Shown here in pieces: positions 27,601 to 35,031 of a stretch of 64,000 nucleotides of DNA. Below the pieces are notes generated by a model. The model was not told the origin of the DNA. It was given only the letters and a program-made list of their open reading frames with translations, and did no database searches. How positions within the stretch are numbered: the stretch's first letter is position 1; each line of letters opens with the position of its first letter. The stretch spans positions 16,015 through 80,014 of the IMG/VR virus record IMGVR_UViG_3300010883_026915. One strand, 5' to 3'. The position numbers were made by a program, and so were the translations under genes. This stretch comes from a virus.

Positions 27601-28019
27601 GGTGGAATTTTTCTACATATAACGCAAAAACTAGCAAAGTTGCACACTTTAGACATGCTGTATCAGCTAGTTTTGGACCATTATATGGAATAATGAGTCC
27701 AATGCCCAAGTATACTTCTTCAAAATTTAGAAGAGATACATATGGGCAATTTAGAGATATGCTTGAACAAAGAAAAGACGGAAAGTTTTTCCATTCAGAA
27801 GAGAAAAATAAATCTGTAAATGACTCACCTATTCAAGTAAGTTTTGTTAACAGTTCAGATGGCTTTACTAATGTCCAGCCATCTTCAACAGACTCTGTTA
27901 ATTTTAGCAAAGAGTATTCATCTTCTTTTGCATATGTAGAAGGAGATTCATTAAATCCAAAAGGCCAGAATAATGTATCAGTATCACTTGGTGCTGGTCC
28001 ATTTTATAACATGAAATAG
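24678..28019 (+). CDS. Large virion structural protein, unknown (1113 residues)
   Basis: A 1113-residue strand-rich protein, heavy in Ser, Gly and Thr, with no domain I can name. An N-terminal SGSKGYRSGILSLPNRVTIR block and a C-terminal helical stretch (KYTSSKFRRDTYGQFRDML) are its clearest features. The size and place suggest a baseplate wedge or short tail fibre. It is translationally coupled to the preceding gene and ends eight bases before the next, so it is one of the structural run. There is no sign of a frameshift or duplication. Confidence 0.72.
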   Translation: MPISGSKGYRSGILSLPNRVTIRMTDSVSGTYPTTARTTGKTHGLIGKNILRFDDTKTKMFLGSDSMVYPIVQTAANISQSNTSILIASPNKPPTIITHGTSSDGLSMDGMISNIENGLVFLPYDETRIVNTGKSDSFYATGTKSENLPGFSGPLRDKISITIPINNSSQKIATRYNVSGINVDSSGHFPSTSDKYSGFLYYNPSLNRWEDIGLVDHLHNSSTNYKMYYQSTSTDVSKVDCWIAGTHVTSSNLGAGTPSYPKMQQFAMSDHMAVYLDSVADISSVKGSSKYSILTSSLDYHLIGTPTIAALAPGASIYHATSSQTLSIDNYINDPFALESMVLEIPVVVQRMRGTVAKPTEESRFYEACRDIDNYTFFIYRQTRPTNSNIDSDEHIETSRRYLIGSGCATFSNTNSLSGRMPAIVRSKGWPHKPAFSHDFLVASGAAANENVTSSPISVFSGTLEIKIKPAVANGQYLGGSRFPLGPSIGAGLAGGSVFCTDGIRSIVTQDFWPGGTTTLSGNIKPASSRQYSPQINTSIFKGARDPQISFAGSLLHSEYNNLLSEYKELVLKDKLGLVDTRPLANGIGLRSTGSVENTVSGTIALGQKSGILGYTAQSTPSTRSFPVGLGSLPNSKESPYLLLPGDEIVLGLDVGVSMIPSSGTNMTWTSGLGTIDVGKDLGFYSASSADNEYFGTVSGSFMKLIKGQAKLTLYGSLVRWGKGIEGESNQNITSDAIHEAVGNHRVTDQYDIPTRNDLSSSYVDRFIVGVMKSGSRDAYYSENSGYYENTINFNFGYNLKRSVRGLFSKNRTGIYSNLQNTIFSNYSVGAPPRLKYSSVFPSNTSVVLDRYHISRYGESIFDFGKGFRSLQRFVGLDCNKERFYDTVMPDIMHLALASPSLSVDPIPSGTYTKRITLDKHRAISYPYSGNPDRYVEQKYYLRVDASSGTIGSTIQDFKSDYDRKLVNVCLFQRGWNFSTYNAKTSKVAHFRHAVSASFGPLYGIMSPMPKYTSSKFRRDTYGQFRDMLEQRKDGKFFHSEEKNKSVNDSPIQVSFVNSSDGFTNVQPSSTDSVNFSKEYSSSFAYVEGDSLNPKGQNNVSVSLGAGPFYNMK

Positions 28020-28027
28020 AATATAGA

Positions 28028-30469
28028 ATGTCTAACATTAAAAAAAATCAATTAAAAAAACTTGAAAAAGTAGTAAATGTAAAAAAGCATACTGGAAATA
28101 TTGAAAGTGTTACCATTCCTGCAAGATTTCAGGTTGGATATGATGATGACGACTTTAGAAGTGGTGCACTTATACATGGTAATACACATGTTTGTGGAAG
28201 CATACAGGTAGAACAAAATAAATATTTAAACTTTGGCAATGTTATCGGTGAAGATAGCTACGGATTTAGAGATAATAATGGAACAGTGCAGTATAAAAAT
28301 AAGACCGTCGGTCTAAATCCTACTTCATGGATAACTTTTGGGTCAGCTGGAAATCCAGCAGGATCAAATACACAAGTTCAGTTTAATAATAATTCTTCAT
28401 TTGGTGCTGATTCTAACTTTACATTTAATAGCACTACAGATACACTTACTGTTACAAATTTATCTGCAGCTATGACAAACTTGCCAGACGGCTCTTCTTT
28501 TATTGCAGGTGGTTCAAATATAACAGTAGTTTCGGAGTCTAATGGTCGAATAACAATTTCATCACAAGCTGGCGGAGGCGCTTCACTTACTGTTGTATCA
28601 CAATCAGTTTCAGTATCCAGTGTAACTACATTGGCAGCATCAGACGGGTTTCTAGTTGTAAATGAGGGCTCTGGTAGAGCAGCTCTATCTGCTTCAATTG
28701 GTGTACCAGAGGACGGATCTTATGCTGATGGCCTCTTTACAGATTTCACTGCACAGACCAGACTTGGAATTGCAATTGATAGATTTAATGAAGTTCTTAA
28801 GGGGTTAGCACCTAGTGCAGCCCCGGGTTTAGACGATATGGACTCAGACAGTACCGGCACTAGTGCAAAGCTTAGTTTTGGCTCATCTCAGTCAATATCA
28901 GGATATACAAACACTCAACCTTCAACATTATCATCACCGGCTTCATCTCTATCTAATGTAGATATAAACGGATCGTATAGTTCAACTACAGTTAATAATG
29001 ATATAAGGGCAGCTTGCTTTAATAAAGGTACAACTATTGAAGGAACACTAAATGAAGATGTTACCGCAGACGGTGTAAATTATCCTGCAAACTCTTTTGG
29101 CGATGGAGATCAGGGAACACTTTATCTTTATATTAATAATAATACTAGTGAGAGTCACTCTTTAGACTTAAGCACTTTTGGTTCTGGAAATTCACTAACG
29201 GGAAACGGATCTGGGTTTATAAACCTAAGCTCAGCAAATTCAGGTCATTTTTCTGATGGAAGCAGCTTTACAACTTTTAAAAATAGAACAGGATCATTTA
29301 GAGTTTCAACAACAGATCAAAGAAATGGGTGGAACTATGTAAGAGTTTCTCACACAGTTGGATCATCTACTTCTACTTGCAACTTTACTGAATGGGTAAA
29401 TGATAACAATGGTGATGCTTTAGCAGCAGCTGGGTCAGCTCTAGATACACTTGCAATGTCAGGCTTGAATAGATTATCAGGTGCAAGATACAATACAGGA
29501 GGGACAGCTGTATACAGGGTAAGAGCAACAAATGCATACAAGAATATATACTCTACAAATACAATAACATTTAATGGAACAAATTGTACTTTATCATCTC
29601 AAGCATTTCCGATAATAGACTATGGATCTGGTGAAAGTGAATCTAAAATATTACACATTACACAGTCTGCTACTATAAATGCAGACCCTATTTTGAATTC
29701 ATCTATAACTGTTAGCTCAAACATCCCTCATCCTCTAAAATCTAATCTATCTTCAGCGGGCTCTGTTTCAGTAGCTGGAATACTTTTATATAATTTATCA
29801 AATACATCTACAGTTCTATCTGAAACATTTCGTACAGAATCATATAGAAAAATATCTGGAAGTTATGGAACTCAAGCTACTATCACAGACAATGCAAATA
29901 CTTGGAATTCTTCTAATCATATGAGCGGAACAAATACTGGACATACAGATGGATTGTTATTCTATAACTCAAGATTGTATGCACCAGTACAGGGCGCAGC
30001 TTCTGGAGATTTTAGAAATTCAGCTGATGGTGGATCTATAGCAAACGGCCCTAGTGATAATGTAAACTATAGTGGAATAAGTTCTGGAAAAAGAACATTT
30101 TATAGATATTTTCAAAATAATTCAGGAGGATCAAAGACAGATTTCGCATTAACTATTCAGGGCTCTGCCGCTATAGTTTCGCAAGGAACAAGTTTGGGAA
30201 CTGGTAATATATCTGCTCTAGTAAAAATCCCAACTACTTCTGGAAATCAATCTACAGGATGGATGGATATTTCACTATCTTTTTCAACTGGACAAACATC
30301 TGATGGTAATGGATGCCTTGTCGGATCTCTAGATAGCTCTCTGAATGCTACAAATAACGGAACATTTGGAACAGCCTTTGTTGCAGATAATGAGTATATA
30401 ATGCTAAAAATTGAAGCGGACGCCTCTTTTACAGGTTATATTAGCTCAATTAGTATATCGTGGTCATAG
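28028..30469 (+). CDS. Tail-fibre-type structural protein (813 residues)
   Basis: An 813-residue protein, rich in Ser, Asn and Gly, with fibre-like features: an N-terminal attachment segment ending near residue 110, a GSNTQVQFNNNSSFG motif of the kind seen in trimeric fibre shafts, and repeated short strand-turn units after it. The C-terminal half (about 330-813) has jelly-roll-like stretches with NNTSESHSLDLSTFG-type loops. It is likely a tail fibre or decoration protein for host recognition. The exact role and chaperone are not visible. Confidence 0.68.
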   Translation: MSNIKKNQLKKLEKVVNVKKHTGNIESVTIPARFQVGYDDDDFRSGALIHGNTHVCGSIQVEQNKYLNFGNVIGEDSYGFRDNNGTVQYKNKTVGLNPTSWITFGSAGNPAGSNTQVQFNNNSSFGADSNFTFNSTTDTLTVTNLSAAMTNLPDGSSFIAGGSNITVVSESNGRITISSQAGGGASLTVVSQSVSVSSVTTLAASDGFLVVNEGSGRAALSASIGVPEDGSYADGLFTDFTAQTRLGIAIDRFNEVLKGLAPSAAPGLDDMDSDSTGTSAKLSFGSSQSISGYTNTQPSTLSSPASSLSNVDINGSYSSTTVNNDIRAACFNKGTTIEGTLNEDVTADGVNYPANSFGDGDQGTLYLYINNNTSESHSLDLSTFGSGNSLTGNGSGFINLSSANSGHFSDGSSFTTFKNRTGSFRVSTTDQRNGWNYVRVSHTVGSSTSTCNFTEWVNDNNGDALAAAGSALDTLAMSGLNRLSGARYNTGGTAVYRVRATNAYKNIYSTNTITFNGTNCTLSSQAFPIIDYGSGESESKILHITQSATINADPILNSSITVSSNIPHPLKSNLSSAGSVSVAGILLYNLSNTSTVLSETFRTESYRKISGSYGTQATITDNANTWNSSNHMSGTNTGHTDGLLFYNSRLYAPVQGAASGDFRNSADGGSIANGPSDNVNYSGISSGKRTFYRYFQNNSGGSKTDFALTIQGSAAIVSQGTSLGTGNISALVKIPTTSGNQSTGWMDISLSFSTGQTSDGNGCLVGSLDSSLNATNNGTFGTAFVADNEYIMLKIEADASFTGYISSISISWS

Positions 30470-30477
30470 GTTTATAA

Positions 30478-31461
30478 ATGTCTTTATCTGATGCTAGTAA
30501 AATAAACATTTCAATAAAGAAGCTTAGCGGCAAAGCTCAAACATCAAATGATAAAGACCTTGCAAACGAAGGCCTGACATCAGGTATAACTATAACTTCA
30601 GAGACAGTATTTGGAGATGCTATATCTAAAGATCCATCAAATGTCGCACTATACAATATAACTAGCACATCTGTTGAGCTTATAAGATTTCAAGCATCGT
30701 TCATAGCTGGAACTGATACATCATCCGGAAGACATGGATTTGAGTTAAAGTTACCATCAGATTATGAGGAAAGCTCTTCAAATACAAAAGCAGGAACATA
30801 TCCGTTTACAAATAGTCAGTCAGTAAATATTACATCCGGTGCATTACAGCTCATTCCAACATCATTTGCCTCATCATATGAGGCAAAGCCATTTTATGGT
30901 GGCAGCGGCATAAAAAACTCTGGGACTCAAATTCCTATTTTAGACTCTAGAGACTGGTCATTAGATTTTTTTAATGGAGTATTCTTTCAACAAGACCCAC
31001 CAGGAACAGGTGATCATTCAAATAATCCTGACTACGTAGAGGCATTTTTGTATATAGGCTCTTTCGTAAGTGATAAAGTTCAAAATGTTGCAGCTGCAGA
31101 GTACGTTGTTACAGCACTTACAGGAACACTTACTAATGAAAAGCTTCTTACTGCAGGAACCGGAATATCAATAGCAACATCAAGTAATTCAGTTACTATT
31201 GCATCAGATGCATCACATTCAATAAGATCAAAATCTCACACAAGATTGACATCTTCGATATCAGCTGGTAGTGATTGTAACCTTTTAATAGACTTCTCTT
31301 CAGTATCATATAATATAAATAGAGTGGATGTATTAATAAATGGTCAACTGCTAGTAAGCGGAACAAATGAAGATTATATTCTAAATACTTCAAAAACAGG
31401 AAGTATTCAATTCGCTTTCGACCTATTTAAAGATGATACTGTAATAGCAACATTGGCATAG
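30478..31461 (+). CDS. Virion protein sharing its C-terminal module with the next fibre gene
   Basis: A 327-residue structural protein. The last 60 residues contain INGQLLVSG, DYIL and IQFAFDLFKDD, which align with INGQLLMSG, DYLVFG and LKFAFDLVQHD at the end of the 612-residue protein at 31803. The first 200 residues include SRDWSLDFFNGVFFQQDPPG and a following EAFLYIG strand. The shared end may be a trimerisation or attachment module. It lies eight bases after the preceding fibre gene, so it is in the same transcript. Confidence 0.68.
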   Translation: MSLSDASKINISIKKLSGKAQTSNDKDLANEGLTSGITITSETVFGDAISKDPSNVALYNITSTSVELIRFQASFIAGTDTSSGRHGFELKLPSDYEESSSNTKAGTYPFTNSQSVNITSGALQLIPTSFASSYEAKPFYGGSGIKNSGTQIPILDSRDWSLDFFNGVFFQQDPPGTGDHSNNPDYVEAFLYIGSFVSDKVQNVAAAEYVVTALTGTLTNEKLLTAGTGISIATSSNSVTIASDASHSIRSKSHTRLTSSISAGSDCNLLIDFSSVSYNINRVDVLINGQLLVSGTNEDYILNTSKTGSIQFAFDLFKDDTVIATLA

Positions 31462-31470
31462 GAGCAAAAG

Positions 31471-31692
31471 TTGAAGAACAATTACGAAACATCAGATATA
31501 GGATTGTCTGCATACCTGATGCTCAAGGGCGCAAAGTTATTATCTGTTGACAAGGGAACATATGGCTATAAGATAGTATTTGATAATAGTAATGGTTCAT
31601 GCACACAGCATTCACTTGATTATGTAAATTCAGAATTTTTAAGATATGACATGTATTCAAAAAACTTAAGAGTTTTATTAAAAAATAAGTAG
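31471..31692 (+). CDS. Small DUF5659-like protein
   Basis: A 73-residue protein of the pattern TSDIGLSAYLMLKGAKLLSV followed by a short strand with a hydrophobic core and a C-terminal helix. This resembles the small DUF5659 family, which has no known function. It starts with TTG after GGAG at 31462-31465 and ends a run of fibre genes before the 110-base gap. It may be an accessory to fibre assembly; this is a guess from position. Confidence 0.6.
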   Translation: MKNNYETSDIGLSAYLMLKGAKLLSVDKGTYGYKIVFDNSNGSCTQHSLDYVNSEFLRYDMYSKNLRVLLKNK

Positions 31693-31693
31693 A

Positions 31694-31720
31694 AATTACA
31701 TAAGTTTCTAATATGTAATT
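31694..31720 (+). repeat. 8-bp inverted repeat after the fibre run
   Basis: AATTACAT (31694-31701) and ATGTAATT (31713-31720) are exact reverse complements around an 11-base loop, directly after the stop at 31692. It is not followed by a T-run, so it is a weak terminator at best, or a transcript-end structure. Confidence 0.4.
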
Positions 31721-31723
31721 ACG

Positions 31724-31772
31724 TTGACTAGATTAGATTAAATTTGTAAATATTTGTTGTTTTCCTATAACA
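31724..31772 (+). promoter_or_regulatory. Promoter region for the stand-alone fibre gene
   Basis: This is the longest intergenic gap in the window (31693-31802). It contains TTGACT (31724-31729), 17 bases, then TAAATA (31747-31752), a passable host sigma-70 layout, and a late-type TATAACA at 31766-31772, 31 bases before the ATG. AAGGAG (31790-31795) is a strong ribosome site. Dual early/late signals would suit an abundant protein. Neither start is proven. Confidence 0.5.
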
Positions 31773-31802
31773 CGGCTTTTTTAAATATAAAGGAGAACAA
31801 AA

Positions 31803-33641
31803 ATGCCTAATAGAACACAATTAAGACTGAACCAGATTACAGGTTCAGCAGTAGAAATAAAACCCACAGCACTCACACGAGGGTCAACTGCAGCACTTCT
31901 GGTAGCTGGTGACATATCAGGATCACTATCATATCTTGCTCAAGCAATTTCAAACATCCATGGTGGCGTTGAGTTTGGTAACTCACCAATTGGACAAATT
32001 AGTATACCAGACGGGACCAATGTAGACGTTGTATTGCAAAATATGGATACTGGCCAGAAAATACTTATTGACGCTAAGGGAACAGGCGCAGCAGGAGTAG
32101 ACATATTGTCTGGTAAGTCGATGGAGATAAAAGTACCTGATGCTGATGGTGTCATTGTAATGGGTAATGTTACTAAAGATACATACTTTAAACTTGTTTC
32201 ACACGCAACCCCGGCTAATGAGCTTGTTTCAGTGGTCAACTTAGCTGGTACTGCTGTATCAGATACAGCTGCTGCAGTTCAGGTTACTTCAGCTGCCGGA
32301 GCTGTTACTTTGAATGCTGGTGTAGCTGATGCAGCTGCTGTAAGAATCTTTTCTTCAAACGCTGCAGGTGGTGTGGATATTGATGCTGGAACAGGTGGTC
32401 TTACACTTGATTCAACTGGTATAGTCTCCATTGATGCTGCCGATGACCTGAACTTGACGGTCACGTCTGGCCAAGATGGTGAAGATCTAACCATCGCACA
32501 AATCGGCGGTAATGATTCATCTATCATTATAACTGCTGCTGGTACTGGTACCGATGCTATCGACATCAATGCTACTGCTGGTGACATGCTTATCGGTAAA
32601 GCTCTGCTTGATGGAAAGACGCTTAAGCTTGGTAAGAACGCTGCTGTTGAGATGGTTTTAGCTCCTCACGGCACTCCTACTAGTGAGGTTTTCTCTGTTA
32701 CAAACACAGGTGGTACTAATGACAACTGTATTGAGCTTGACGCGGTCGCTGGTGGTATTAAGCTAGAAGCAGCCAAGTCTATCCTTTTTGAATCAGAACA
32801 AGGCGAAGATGATGCAATTCAGATTTCGGCAACTAATGCTTCAGGTGGTATTCAATTAAAGGTAAACACCAATGTGCTAATGGAAGTCGATGCTGACCAA
32901 GTGGATTTCACTTCCACTGCTGCGACAGTTAATGTTGCTGGTCAGCTTAATGCTGATGCAACTACAGTATCTACTTCTAAGACAACTGGTGCTCTTGTTG
33001 TTGACGGTGGTGCTGGTATTGCTCTTGATCTCTTCGTTGGTGATGATATCTTTCTTAAATCTGACGGAGCAGCTATCTTCCTGGGTGATGGCAATGATGT
33101 CCAGATAGCACATAATGGCTTGACTGGTCTTAATGTTTCTTCAGCTGGTCCGGCAGTAGTGTCAGGTACTTTCATCGGCCTCTCGGGAGCTATTTCATTC
33201 TCTACTGATGGTGCAATGACTTCCGACCCAGCTGGGAATATGGCTTTTGGTGCATATTCTGACTTTATTACATTTAGATCACAAGGAATATTCAGCGCTG
33301 GTACAACAGTCGTTGGTGCTCTTAATGCTCTAGCTACAGCTGCTGGCGGTGGTTTTGTTGGAAAGCAACTGATAACATCTTCTGTTGATTCACCAGATAT
33401 ATTCTCATTGCAAACCCTTCAGAATACACCAGGTTTTACAACTGAGATAGATCTTTCTGAGGCCTCACCTGCAAATACAGAGCTCTATATTAACGGTCAG
33501 CTCTTAATGTCAGGATCAGTACTTGGAGCAAATGCAGACTATCTTGTATTCGGACATCAGAAGCCAGGATTGCTCAAGTTCGCATTCGATCTCGTTCAGC
33601 ACGATGTCCTTGTTATTAAGACAACATCAGAGCAGGGATAA
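31803..33641 (+). CDS. Abundant fibre/decoration-type virion protein with internal repeats
   Basis: A 612-residue protein, mostly short strands with Ala, Gly, Thr and Asp turns, as in a beta-solenoid. Residues from about 130 (ATPANELVSVVNLAGT ... NAAGGVDIDA) recur from about 287 (GTPTSEVFSVTNTGGT ... NASGGIQLKV), an internal duplication of about 157 residues. The C-terminus carries the INGQLLMSG ... LKFAFDLVQHD module shared with the protein at 30478. The gene is transcribed as its own unit: promoter-like gap upstream, strong terminator downstream. Its codons (many GCT, GGT, GTT) differ from its A/T-ending neighbours and suggest high expression. It is a likely major tail-fibre or surface protein; transfer from another genome could also explain the composition. 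Confidence 0.75.
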   Translation: MPNRTQLRLNQITGSAVEIKPTALTRGSTAALLVAGDISGSLSYLAQAISNIHGGVEFGNSPIGQISIPDGTNVDVVLQNMDTGQKILIDAKGTGAAGVDILSGKSMEIKVPDADGVIVMGNVTKDTYFKLVSHATPANELVSVVNLAGTAVSDTAAAVQVTSAAGAVTLNAGVADAAAVRIFSSNAAGGVDIDAGTGGLTLDSTGIVSIDAADDLNLTVTSGQDGEDLTIAQIGGNDSSIIITAAGTGTDAIDINATAGDMLIGKALLDGKTLKLGKNAAVEMVLAPHGTPTSEVFSVTNTGGTNDNCIELDAVAGGIKLEAAKSILFESEQGEDDAIQISATNASGGIQLKVNTNVLMEVDADQVDFTSTAATVNVAGQLNADATTVSTSKTTGALVVDGGAGIALDLFVGDDIFLKSDGAAIFLGDGNDVQIAHNGLTGLNVSSAGPAVVSGTFIGLSGAISFSTDGAMTSDPAGNMAFGAYSDFITFRSQGIFSAGTTVVGALNALATAAGGGFVGKQLITSSVDSPDIFSLQTLQNTPGFTTEIDLSEASPANTELYINGQLLMSGSVLGANADYLVFGHQKPGLLKFAFDLVQHDVLVIKTTSEQG

Positions 33642-33677
33642 TAATTAACTGTCTAGAGTAATATCTAGTATTTTCTT

Positions 33678-33710
33678 GAGGGGTCCAGTTTAACTGGGCC
33701 CCTCATTTTT
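33678..33710 (+). terminator. Strong rho-independent terminator
   Basis: GAGGGGTCCAG (33678-33688) pairs with CTGGGCCCCTC (33694-33704) over 11 positions with one T-G wobble, around a 5-base loop, followed by TTTTT at 33706-33710. It lies 37 bases after the fibre gene stop and is the clearest terminator in the window. Confidence 0.93.
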
Positions 33711-33712
33711 AT

Positions 33713-33719
33713 TATAATA
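33713..33719 (+). promoter_or_regulatory. Candidate late-type promoter TATAATA
   Basis: TATAATA lies directly after the T-run of the terminator and 26-32 bases before the ATG at 33745. A terminator followed at once by a promoter-like element marks a transcription-unit boundary, which makes this one of the better candidates. Confidence 0.48.
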
Positions 33720-33744
33720 TTATTAACCTCATGTTGGAGAAAAA

Positions 33745-34221
33745 ATGGATTTTGAATATTACCTTAATAATCTTTTAAAGCTATCAAGAGAGAGAAAACA
33801 AAAAATATCAAAAATGAGATCAGATGGTGCATACTATAAAAATGAAATAACAAAAAATATTAATGAAAATTTAAAAAAATATTTCAAAAGTGAAGACAGC
33901 ACCGCTGCAATATCACAAGTTATAACTGAGGTTCCAAACTATGTCGAAGATATAGTCGAGTCAGTAAAAATTGCAGATATTAGAGCATTAGAATCAATTA
34001 AGACAATTGAAATGGTAATTGCAGAATTTAGAAAATATAAAATTAAATATGAAGAAAGCAAGCCAGCTAAAGAAGAAAATAATATAAATTCAAAAGATAA
34101 AGATAAAAAAGATAAACCAAAGTCAATTAGAAATACAAAGTCTATAAAGCGAAAAGTTAGAGATATCGGCCAAAAACCAGTAGATAGAATAGCAGCAAGA
34201 AAAAATAAAAACACTGACTAG
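33745..34221 (+). CDS. Lysine-rich protein of unknown function (158 residues)
   Basis: A 158-residue protein. The first 105 residues are helical (LLKLSRERKQKISKMRSDG, then IADIRALESIKTIEMVI). The rest is a very basic, low-complexity tail (KDKDKKDKPKSIRNTKSIKR ...). It is not a recognised family. The basic tail suggests nucleic-acid or acidic-protein contact. It opens a new unit after the strong terminator, with GGAG at 33735-33738. Confidence 0.65.
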   Translation: MDFEYYLNNLLKLSRERKQKISKMRSDGAYYKNEITKNINENLKKYFKSEDSTAAISQVITEVPNYVEDIVESVKIADIRALESIKTIEMVIAEFRKYKIKYEESKPAKEENNINSKDKDKKDKPKSIRNTKSIKRKVRDIGQKPVDRIAARKNKNTD

Positions 34222-34246
34222 TTTTAGATTTAATAATTTGCTTACC

Positions 34247-34253
34247 TATAGTC
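34247..34253 (+). promoter_or_regulatory. Candidate late-type promoter TATAGTC
   Basis: TATAGTC lies 28-34 bases before the ATG at 34281, in a 59-base gap. It is the same heptamer as the one at 16154. GAGG at 34269-34272 is the ribosome site. Confidence 0.38.
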
Positions 34254-34280
34254 TCTAATATTTAAAAATGAGGTTTTACA

Positions 34281-34958
34281 ATGAGTAAGTCTGAAAAAAG
34301 GAATACTAGCAGAAAGCTAAGAAGAGCAAAATCAGAATTAAAGTACTTTATCAATCTATTGAATGATATGAGAGAAGAGAGTGATAATTATAATATAGAA
34401 TGGTACTCTGATTTTAATTTTATAGTAAAGGAACTCGATCTTTGTGATAGAGATAAGAAAGATTTAGAATATAAACATTTAGAAAAAATTACAAACAAAA
34501 AAATAAAAATAGAATCAATAGAAGCAATTGAAGAAAAGATTATAAATAATGAAAAACCAGATTGGGCAAAAAAGCTCTATAGAAAAATTGCTAAAACATC
34601 ACATCCTGATAAAACAATAGATACATATAATTCTAAAAAAATGAATGATATTTTTCAAAAAGCTTCAACAGCATTTAACAAAGAAGACTTTAACGTACTT
34701 ATAGAGATAGCTATAGATTTAGAAATTCAAGTAGAAATATCAAATAGAGATCTACTAGAAAAAGTAAACAAAAGAATAAAATCAGCAAAAAAAGATATAG
34801 CTGATATAGAAAATAGTCCTTACTGGCTGTGGGGCGAAAGCTTAGGTATGGATGATTTACGATTAACACTTTTAGAAAAAATTTTAAGTAATAAATTTTC
34901 AACAAAAGTTAAAAGAGAAAAAATTTTAAACGCACTGGGTGTTTTAAATAATACTTAG
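34281..34958 (+). CDS. J-domain (DnaJ-like) protein
   Basis: A 225-residue charged helical protein with a J-domain at about 92-145: helix LYRKIAKTS, the invariant HPD (108-110), then NDIFQKASTAFNKEDF as helix III. J-domains stimulate the ATPase of Hsp70 (DnaK) and bring it to a substrate. The N-terminal 90 residues and the C-terminal 80 residues are charged and coiled and probably bind the client. There is no zinc-finger or Gly/Phe region, so it is a type III J-protein. Its place inside the tail/baseplate block suggests that it recruits host DnaK for fibre or baseplate folding. The J-domain is well supported; the client is inference. Confidence 0.8.
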   Translation: MSKSEKRNTSRKLRRAKSELKYFINLLNDMREESDNYNIEWYSDFNFIVKELDLCDRDKKDLEYKHLEKITNKKIKIESIEAIEEKIINNEKPDWAKKLYRKIAKTSHPDKTIDTYNSKKMNDIFQKASTAFNKEDFNVLIEIAIDLEIQVEISNRDLLEKVNKRIKSAKKDIADIENSPYWLWGESLGMDDLRLTLLEKILSNKFSTKVKREKILNALGVLNNT

Positions 34959-34986
34959 TATAAGGATAATAAGACAAATGTCAGCG

Positions 34987-34993
34987 TATAAAT
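34987..34993 (+). promoter_or_regulatory. Candidate late-type promoter TATAAAT
   Basis: TATAAAT, the closest match in the window to T4 TATAAATA, lies 39-45 bases before the GTG at 35032 in a 73-base gap. AAGGA follows at about 35017-35021. Confidence 0.45.
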
Positions 34994-35031
34994 TCATCGT
35001 ATGTATATTTACTGTTAAGGAAAACTAAAAA

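Noticed and set aside
31940-33175. Long antisense frames opposite the fibre gene (about 77-102 residues each)
   Set aside because: They are by-products of the biased codon use of the sense gene; none has a ribosome site or a recognisable protein motif, and several overlap one another.
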